Shown here: positions 58,681-64,000 of the stretch, piece by piece
Layout: each line of letters starts with the position of its first letter
Position numbering within the stretch: position 1 is the stretch's first letter
Assembly: GCF_040611135.1 (NCBI RefSeq)
Contig: NZ_JBEXNL010000003.1
Location: forward strand, 248,001 to 312,000
Origin: Tsukamurella sp040611135
Lineage (GTDB): Bacteria > Actinomycetota > Actinomycetes > Mycobacteriales > Mycobacteriaceae
DNA length: 64,000 bases
Direction: 5' to 3'
The notes under the pieces: generated by a model
The model's input: the letters and a program-made list of their open reading frames with translations, nothing else
The model's database searches: none
Told to the model about the DNA's origin: nothing
Translations under genes and position numbers: made by a program

Positions 58681-59913
58681 TCAGGCCAGGTCGATCGCGA
58701 TCGCCGCGAGGCGCCCGTCGGCCTCGGCCCGCGCCCGCGCGTCGCCGTGCGCCTGGAGCACGCGCCAACCGTGCTCGTCGTCCCGCGCGTCCGGGAGGTC
58801 CAGCCACCGTCGGAGGAGGCCCAGATCCCGGCTCGCGAGCACCGCCGACCGCAGGCTCCCGGCGAGCTCGGCGCGCAGGCGCGCGACGCCCGGAGCCTGC
58901 GAATTCGGCAGGAGCGGACCGCGGTAGACGGCGAGCGCGTCGGCGACCCGGCCCGTGCGGATGGATGTCGCCGCCTCCTCCGCGTCCGACGCGAGCGGCC
59001 TCAGCAGCCGGTAGGGGCGGGAGCCGAGGAAGTCCGCGCCGATCGTCTTGCGCAGCCGCGAGACCTCCGCGCGCACGGTGACCACGTCGAGGTCGCGCTC
59101 GTCCAGCAGCAGTGCGAGGTGGTCCGCCGTGAGCCCCTCCGGGTGCCGCGCGAGCAGCGCGAGGATGTCGGCGTGGCGGCCGGTGAGCTGGACCTCCCGA
59201 CCCTCGCGCTCGAGCACGGGCCGGGCGCCCAGCAGCCGCAACCGGGCCGACGGTGCCGGTGCGGGCTCGGTCAGCCGGAGCACGGCGAGCTGCCCCTCGA
59301 CGGCGAGCGCCGCCGCCCGGACGAGCGCCAGGGCCTGCGGCGTCGCGACCTCCGGGCCGCCCGTCACGTCGAGGACGCCGACCGCCGCACGGGTGACGGG
59401 GTCGTGGATCGGGACAGCGGTGCAGTTCCACCGGTGCGCGAGCCGCGCGAAGTGCTCGGACCCCGCGATCTGCACCTCAGCGTCCAGCGCCAGCGCGGTG
59501 CCCGGCGCGTTGGTCCCCGCCGCGGACTCGCTCCAATCCGCGCCCGGCGTGAAGTTCATGGCCGCCGCGCTGCGGACCGCGGCACCGTCGCCCTCCACCC
59601 ACAGCAGGGTGCCGTCCCGGTCCGCCACGGCCACCATCGCGCCCGCGGAACCGTCGACGAGCAGGTGCCGGATCACCGGCATCACGCCGGCCAGGGGGTT
59701 GCGGGCCCGCAGCGCGTCCAGTGCCTCGCTGCCCGACGGTGCCCCGCCGTCCGGGTTCACGCCCCCGGCCCGGCTGCGCTGCCAGCTCTCCGCGATGAGG
59801 CGCCGCAGGTGGGAGGCGCGCAGCGCAGCGTCGTCGACCGCACCGTCGACGAACATGCTGTGCAGCCGTGCGGCCGCACCCGCGGACGCGACGGCTCGGG
59901 ATCCGGCAACCAT
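58681..59913 (-). CDS. GAF-domain regulator with winged-helix C-terminus
   Basis: A 410-residue regulator. Residues ~75-215 form an AcoR-like GAF sensor (LLWVEGDGAAVRSAAAMNFTPGADWSE, AGTNAPGTALALDAEVQIAGSEHFA, IHDPVTRAAVGVLDVTGG). About 235-310 is a winged-helix DNA-binding domain (LTGRHADILALLARHPEGLTADHLALLL, VRAEVSRLRKTIG), in place of the AAA+ and Fis domains of true AcoR. It stands between the aldehyde dehydrogenase and CocE genes, and matching operators precede both. It probably activates them on sensing a substrate. Confidence 0.82.
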   Translation of the reverse strand: MVAGSRAVASAGAAARLHSMFVDGAVDDAALRASHLRRLIAESWQRSRAGGVNPDGGAPSGSEALDALRARNPLAGVMPVIRHLLVDGSAGAMVAVADRDGTLLWVEGDGAAVRSAAAMNFTPGADWSESAAGTNAPGTALALDAEVQIAGSEHFARLAHRWNCTAVPIHDPVTRAAVGVLDVTGGPEVATPQALALVRAAALAVEGQLAVLRLTEPAPAPSARLRLLGARPVLEREGREVQLTGRHADILALLARHPEGLTADHLALLLDERDLDVVTVRAEVSRLRKTIGADFLGSRPYRLLRPLASDAEEAATSIRTGRVADALAVYRGPLLPNSQAPGVARLRAELAGSLRSAVLASRDLGLLRRWLDLPDARDDEHGWRVLQAHGDARARAEADGRLAAIAIDLA

Positions 59914-59991
59914 CGTGCTACCGAAGATAGCGCCGAAGCGGGCCGTCCGGCAGCGTTCCGACAGGTCCGGCGACGCCGGGGCCCGGACCGG

Positions 59992-62019
59992 TCACCAGCC
60001 GGGATCGCCGACCATCTGCAGGCTCACGTAGGACGGCTGCTCCGGGCTCAGCAGCACCGTCTGCTTGCCGAAGCGGGTCTTCACCAGATCGGGAACGGTG
60101 GCCAGGTAGCGGGGCACGCTTCCGGCGTAGACGTCCACCCGCAGGCGATGGCCCTCCTCGAGCAGCGCGTCGGTGGGCACTACGTCGATGTCCAATTCGA
60201 TGGTCTCGCCCGGCACCACCCGCTGCTTCGCCGACCAGGTGAGCGGATGGAAAGCGCTGAGCAGCTCACCGTCGAGGTCGAAGGCGCTGCGCGCGGGATC
60301 GACGGCCCGGTTGGACGCCAGCAGGGCGCCGCCGGAGAGCACCGTCGACGTGCCGTCCGGGGCGACGTCGTTGACGGTCACCGTCCAGATCGCCTCGTCG
60401 CCCTCGCACTGCGTCACGAGGTGCACGTTGATCGCGCCGCTGAGCTGCACCGGCACCGTCGCGGGCGGGGACGTGAAGGAGATCGCGCCACGCTCCTGGA
60501 CGCCCGCGTTCTCGCAGGCCGGGACCGCCTTCGTCAGGCCTGCGAGCACCATCGTCAGGTCGGGGGAGGCCAGGCCGCGCAGGTCGATCCGCGTGGACGC
60601 CGCCTCGCGGCGGCGCGCCGGGAAGGTGGCGAGCGCACCGTCGTACCTCGCGTGGCCGGCCGTGCCCGACGGTGCCGGAGTGGCGTAGAGCCGCTGGGTG
60701 CGGGCGCCGATGCGCGGGAAGGACTCGCCCGCGGTCCAGCCGCCGCCCTGCTGCTTGAGCGTCACCGGGCCGTAGCGGTCCACGCCGTTGTCGATGCCCT
60801 TGAGCCAGCGGTCGTACCAGGCACGCTCGAGTACGTCGATCCGCGGCGGCGCCTGCGTGCCGCCGAAGCCCGCGCCCATGTCGAAGTGGAAGCCGTCGGT
60901 GATGACCATCTGCTTCTGTCCGGCAGGCAGATTCAGGCGCGCGAAGGTGCGGGGCGTGCTGCGGCCGAAGAGGTCGTGCCAGCCGCCGAACAGGAAGGTG
61001 GGCGCGGTGATCGCGTCGATGTTCGCGTTCCGCTCGGTGAAGTAGGGGTTGTCGTTGACCCGAGGATCACGGCCTGTGAGCACGCCCGTGACGACCGACG
61101 AGATCTCCGTCGCCGGCGAGACGATACGGCTGTGCAGCCAGCGGAAGACATTGCCGTTCACCGTGTCCCGCAGCAGCGTCCGCGGATTGTACAGCCACTT
61201 CAGCGCGTTCACGGCGCCGAGCCACAGCGGGATGAACACCGAGGGCAGGCCGCCCGTGATGTAGATGTCGCGGACGATGTCCTCACTGCCCTCGATCGCG
61301 AACACCGCGCCCAGGCCCTCCGGCGCGTGCCCGGCGGCCTGCAGCGAGTTGATCGCGGAGTACGACCAGCCGCCCATGCCGAGCTTGCCGTCGCACCACG
61401 GCTGTTCGCGGGCCCAGGCCAGCGCCTCGACGGAGTCCTGTTGCTCCCGCGGCCCGAGGATCTGCCAGACGCCGTGCGAGGTGCCGGTGCCGCGGACATC
61501 GACGATCACCTGGACGTAGCCGCTGCGCACCAGCCGCCGGTTGATGCCGAAGCCCTGCAGCAGGCCGCCGGAGAAGTCGACGGTGCCGCCCGTCAGAGTC
61601 TTCGAGGCGTTCGTCAGCGCCGGGCCGACGAACGCCGCGTGCGTCGTCTCGTCGATCGCATCGACGATCATCCGGTTGTACGGGTTGAGGTTGAAGATCG
61701 CGGGGTAGGGGCGTGAGGTGGGCACGCCGTCGATCTCCGCCGGGCGGATCACGGTGGCGCGGAGCACCACCCCGTCGGACATCCGGATGTCGACATTGCG
61801 GTCGATGTGGACGCGGGGATAGGTGAGTCGGCCGTCGACGGCCTCGCGCCAGGCGAGGGCGTCGGCGCCGCCGGTGGGGTCACCGAGGGGGAGGGCGTGG
61901 TCGACGCGCGCGTGGTGCTCGCTGCTGACGGGCGCGGGCAGCGCGGGGCTGCGGTCCCACAACGGGAACCGGACGCCCGACAGCCGGGCGTTCGCTCTAC
62001 CGGATCGGCTGGTCGCCAT
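59992..62019 (-). CDS. CocE/NonD-family serine hydrolase (S15-like)
   Basis: A 675-residue alpha/beta-hydrolase with C-terminal jelly-roll domain. VQVIVDVRGTGTSHGVW, the nucleophile elbow GMGGWSYSAINSLQ, LFGGWHDLFG (Asp) and TDGFHFDMG (His) supply the triad; the C-terminal TIELDIDVVPTDALLEEGHRLRVDVY is the S15/CocE beta-sandwich. Members hydrolyse esters or acyl-peptides. ATG 62019 has AAGGAAGGGG 6 bases upstream. No signal peptide is evident, though the N-terminus is basic. Confidence 0.87.
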   Translation of the reverse strand: MATSRSGRANARLSGVRFPLWDRSPALPAPVSSEHHARVDHALPLGDPTGGADALAWREAVDGRLTYPRVHIDRNVDIRMSDGVVLRATVIRPAEIDGVPTSRPYPAIFNLNPYNRMIVDAIDETTHAAFVGPALTNASKTLTGGTVDFSGGLLQGFGINRRLVRSGYVQVIVDVRGTGTSHGVWQILGPREQQDSVEALAWAREQPWCDGKLGMGGWSYSAINSLQAAGHAPEGLGAVFAIEGSEDIVRDIYITGGLPSVFIPLWLGAVNALKWLYNPRTLLRDTVNGNVFRWLHSRIVSPATEISSVVTGVLTGRDPRVNDNPYFTERNANIDAITAPTFLFGGWHDLFGRSTPRTFARLNLPAGQKQMVITDGFHFDMGAGFGGTQAPPRIDVLERAWYDRWLKGIDNGVDRYGPVTLKQQGGGWTAGESFPRIGARTQRLYATPAPSGTAGHARYDGALATFPARRREAASTRIDLRGLASPDLTMVLAGLTKAVPACENAGVQERGAISFTSPPATVPVQLSGAINVHLVTQCEGDEAIWTVTVNDVAPDGTSTVLSGGALLASNRAVDPARSAFDLDGELLSAFHPLTWSAKQRVVPGETIELDIDVVPTDALLEEGHRLRVDVYAGSVPRYLATVPDLVKTRFGKQTVLLSPEQPSYVSLQMVGDPGW

Positions 62020-62080
62020 TGCAACCCCTTCCTTCAATCGTCAACTTAGAGCACTGGTGACATACCTCACAAATTTGGGG

Positions 62081-62115
62081 TGCAGTTGTTGCAGATCCGA
62101 TGCAGAACAGTTGCA
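62081..62115. promoter_or_regulatory. TGCA-spaced operator upstream of the CocE-type gene
   Basis: TGCAGTTGTTGCA (62081-62093) and TGCAGAACAGTTGCA (62101-62115) lie 62-96 bp before the hydrolase start. The second matches TGCAACACCGTTGCA at the aldehyde dehydrogenase promoter at 12 of 15 positions with identical spacing. The same regulator likely binds both. The rest of the intergenic region to 62227 holds no gene. Confidence 0.6.
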
Positions 62116-62227
62116 TTCCGTGTGGTGTCCGGATCACGCTGGATGCAGCACTCCGCACGTGCCTCCCGTGCCCGATAGGCTCGATCCCGCACATCGCTGA
62201 CGAAGACCCGAATCCCGGAGGTTCCCC

Positions 62228-62668
62228 ATGTCGCTGACCACCACGCTCCTCGATCCCGCGCGCCAGCCGGCCGTCGTCGCCGACTTCGCGTCGGTCGTCG
62301 AAGCCGAGGTCGGCGACAAGAGCGGCCTGTCCGGCACCGTCATCAAGACCGCCTACGCGGCGGTCAAGAAGGTCTCGCCCTCGGTCATCGAGTCGGCGCT
62401 GACCAAGCTGCTCCCGGACTTCGCCGCCGCACTCGACCCCTTCTGGACCGAGTTCTCGGCCCAGGGCCCCGGCGACTTCGGCCAATTCCTCGCCGCGCGC
62501 GGCGACGCCGTCGGTGACGCGCTGCTCGCGGTGACCGACAAGAAGGCCGAGTCCACCAGCCAGCCCGCGCTGCGCAAGGCCTACTCGAGCCTGCGCGGCA
62601 AGGCCAAGGAGAACGTCGTCGCGGCGCTGCCCCGCGTCGGCGCGGCCGTCCAGAAGAACGCCGCCTGA
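62228..62668 (+). CDS. Conserved hypothetical protein (DUF6918-like)
   Basis: A 146-residue helical protein: SLTTTLLDPARQPAVVADFASVVEAEVGDKSGLSGTVIKTAYAAVKKVSP, then LPDFAAALDPFWTEFSAQGPGDFGQFLAARGDAVGDALL and a basic tail. Similar proteins are widespread in Mycobacteriales without a function; the DUF6918 name is recalled and not certain. It starts 7 bp after GGAGG and is 2 bp upstream of the RidA gene, with which it is co-transcribed. Confidence 0.72.
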   Translation: MSLTTTLLDPARQPAVVADFASVVEAEVGDKSGLSGTVIKTAYAAVKKVSPSVIESALTKLLPDFAAALDPFWTEFSAQGPGDFGQFLAARGDAVGDALLAVTDKKAESTSQPALRKAYSSLRGKAKENVVAALPRVGAAVQKNAA

Positions 62669-62670
62669 TC

Positions 62671-63063
62671 ATGGGGAAGGTGCAGCTCCACGGCTCGGAC
62701 CAGCTGACCACCGCGGTCGAGCACGCCTACAGCGCCACGGTGCCGGCGGGCACCACGGTGCACATCGCCGGCGTCGCGCCGCTCGATGCGGGCGGCACGA
62801 CCGTCGCCCCCGGCGACGTCCAGGGCCAGGTCCGCGCCGCCGTCGCCAACCTCCGGGTGATCTTGGGGGAGCGCGGCGCCGAGCTTGCCGACGTCGCGCG
62901 ACTGACGGTGTTCGTCGCCGAACACCTGCAGGTCGACCTGCAGGTCGCGGTGGACACCCTCGCGGAGGTCTTCGTCGACCTGCCGCCGCTGTCGGTGATC
63001 GGTGTGAGCCGGCTCCGGTACGACGACCAGGTGGTCGAACTGGAGGCAGTGGCCGCAGTGTGA
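62671..63063 (+). CDS. RidA/YjgF-family protein
   Basis: A 130-residue Rid-family protein: VHIAGVAPLDAGGTTVAPGDVQGQVRAAVANLRVIL, ADVARLTVFVAEHLQVDLQV, PPLSVIGVSRLRYDDQVVELEAVA. RidA deaminates reactive enamine/imine intermediates. The family arginine that binds the carboxylate may be the one in SRLRYDD, though RidA proper has R-V-E-V/I; so it could be a Rid subfamily with another role. Confidence 0.82.
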   Translation: MGKVQLHGSDQLTTAVEHAYSATVPAGTTVHIAGVAPLDAGGTTVAPGDVQGQVRAAVANLRVILGERGAELADVARLTVFVAEHLQVDLQVAVDTLAEVFVDLPPLSVIGVSRLRYDDQVVELEAVAAV

Positions 63064-63221
63064 CGGTCGACCCGTCGTCCAGCCGGGCGATGGGTGGCCC
63101 GGGCAGGCGGCGCTGTGAGCGCGCGGCCGTGACCTGTGACAACGCGCACAGGTTCGCGGTCGCGCAAGCGCTCGCCACAGTGGTTCGTTCGCGCCGAACG
63201 GCAGGGTCTACCGTGGAAGGC

Positions 63222-63836
63222 GTGAGTACGCCTTCTTCCGCAGATGCCGTGGCCACCGTGATCACCGGGGCGAGTTGGCCCCGGATCCTGACCTGGCGGT
63301 CCGCGGACGGGAACCTGTTGGAGTCCGTCCGGGTGCAGCTCAGTGGCGACCGGATCAAGGCCTATGGCCGGATCATCTCGGCGCCGACGGGCGACAGTCC
63401 TGCGTTCAACGCCTCCTACGACCTGGTCACCGACGACGAGGGCGTCACCAAGCGGCTGTCGGTGCACGCCCTGACGGCAGCCGGTGAGTCCCAGGTGACC
63501 ATCGCCCGGGACGGCGAGAACCACTGGCTGGTGCAGGGCGCGCAGGGCTCCGAGCGCGGCTTCTTCTCCGGCGCCCTGAGCGTGGACGTGCTCAAGTCCG
63601 CGTTCTTCAACGCCCTGACGATCCGCCGGTTCGACCTGCAGAGCCATCCCGAGGACATCGACGTGCCGGTCGTGTACGTGGATCTGCCCAGCCTCGCGGT
63701 CAAGGAGACGGTCATCAACTACGACGGTGCCGCCGACGGCATCACGGTGATCTCGCCGATCAGCAGCTCCAAGGTCTCCGTCGACGCCGATGGTTTCGTC
63801 GTCGACTACCCGGGCCTGTCGACCCGCGTCGAGTAG
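63222..63836 (+). CDS. Putative glycolipid-binding protein (PF06475-like)
   Basis: A 204-residue beta-rich protein: WPRILTWRSADGNLLESVRVQLSGDRIKAYGRII, SYDLVTDDEGVTKRLSVHAL, FFNALTIRRFDLQSHPEDIDVPVVYVDLPSL. The pattern of repeated beta strands resembles the putative glycolipid-binding family of mycobacteria (family recalled). TACCGT at 63209-63214, 7 bp before the GTG, is a plausible -10 for a leaderless message. Upstream 63064-63221 contains only the promoter. Confidence 0.7.
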   Translation: MSTPSSADAVATVITGASWPRILTWRSADGNLLESVRVQLSGDRIKAYGRIISAPTGDSPAFNASYDLVTDDEGVTKRLSVHALTAAGESQVTIARDGENHWLVQGAQGSERGFFSGALSVDVLKSAFFNALTIRRFDLQSHPEDIDVPVVYVDLPSLAVKETVINYDGAADGITVISPISSSKVSVDADGFVVDYPGLSTRVE

Positions 63837-63853
63837 GTCGCCGCGAGCGGCGT

Positions 63854-64000
63854 TCAGTCCAGAGAGGTGATCACGCCACCCGCGTGACCGGCCTCGCGCA
63901 GCGCCCGCTGCCACCCCGCCCCGTCGAGTACGGGAGCGATCGGGGTGCGGCGGGCGTTCTCGTACCGCTTGCGCGCCGCGTAGCCCCGCTCGGTGATCGT
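63854..64000 (-). CDS. C-terminal end of an unidentified gene, cut by the window edge
   Basis: Minus-strand reading from the right edge gives 48 residues to a TGA at 63854: ITERGYAARKRYENARRTPI, then VLDGAGWQRALREAGHAGG and VITSLD. It is coherent and uses GC-rich third positions. The family cannot be told from this tail. Confidence 0.5.
   Translation of the reverse strand, partial: TITERGYAARKRYENARRTPIAPVLDGAGWQRALREAGHAGGVITSLD

Noticed and set aside
58591..61716. Plus-strand open frame of 1041 codons opposite the GAF regulator and CocE hydrolase
   Set aside because: It is Arg/Gly/Val-rich with no domain, and both genes opposite have full family motifs. A shadow of high-GC coding DNA.
1..64000. 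CRISPR arrays, insertion sequences, rRNA genes, replication origin
   Set aside because: No regularly spaced repeats, transposase genes, rRNA sequence or DnaA-box cluster was seen. The only long repeat pair is at 20883 and 21872.

Overview
The window is about 70% G+C, almost fully coding, and has the gene set of a mycolic-acid actinobacterium (order Mycobacteriales). It encodes the arabinogalactan enzymes DprE1, DprE2, AftA and GlfT1, the galactan-precursor ABC exporter (Wzm/Wzt type), the proteasome activator Bpa with its C-terminal GQYL, and a block that parallels M. tuberculosis Rv3777-Rv3783. The emb genes that follow aftA in Mycobacterium are not here, so a genus such as Tsukamurella or Gordonia fits better. 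That genus guess is inference.

Layout. 1-8.3 kb: a partial gene, a Tat-exported phosphoesterase, an iron-box-controlled siderophore-binding lipoprotein, then dprE1-dprE2-aftA-SDR, all on the minus strand. 8.4-10.5 kb: TetR regulator divergent from an acyl-CoA dehydrogenase, and a sigma-region-4 mini-protein. 10.7-15.7 kb: a four-gene set read as an ectoine/N-acetyl-diaminobutyrate catabolic operon (M20 deacetylase, aminotransferase, M24 hydrolase, aldehyde dehydrogenase). 15.8-20.8 kb: glmS, a small regulator with tandem operators plus a membrane partner, GtrA, and a GT-C glycosyltransferase. 20.9-21.9 kb: a DUF559-type gene bracketed by two 45-bp near-palindromic repeats. 21.9-30.8 kb: acyl-CoA synthetase, glfT1-wzt-wzm, bpa, an unusual class V PLP-fold protein, a LysE exporter and a quinone oxidoreductase. 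31-33 kb: a beta-oxidation pair, then tRNA-Ser(UGA).

33.1-35 kb is a scar of accessory DNA beside that tRNA: the start of an integrase gene, a lower-GC lipoprotein, a gene tail and a frameshifted TetR gene. 35-47 kb: transporters, small enzymes, regulators and two tandem paralogues sharing a WEYQCCG motif. 47.3-51.2 kb: a six-gene Asp23/Gls24 envelope-stress operon divergent from an ECF sigma factor gene; the operon has an ECF-like promoter. 51.3-51.6 kb: tRNA-Ser(GCU), tRNA-Arg(ACG) and a strong terminator.

51.6-64 kb: a flavoprotein behind a KstR-like box, DUF779, PAP2 phosphatase, a mycobacteriophage-lysin-like GH25 protein, a frameshifted internally duplicated gene, a VapBC module, an aldehyde dehydrogenase and a CocE-type hydrolase that share a 15-bp operator and flank a GAF/winged-helix regulator, RidA, and a putative glycolipid-binding protein. 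The octamer GACGGTGC/GCACCGTC recurs on both strands through the whole window far more often than base composition predicts.
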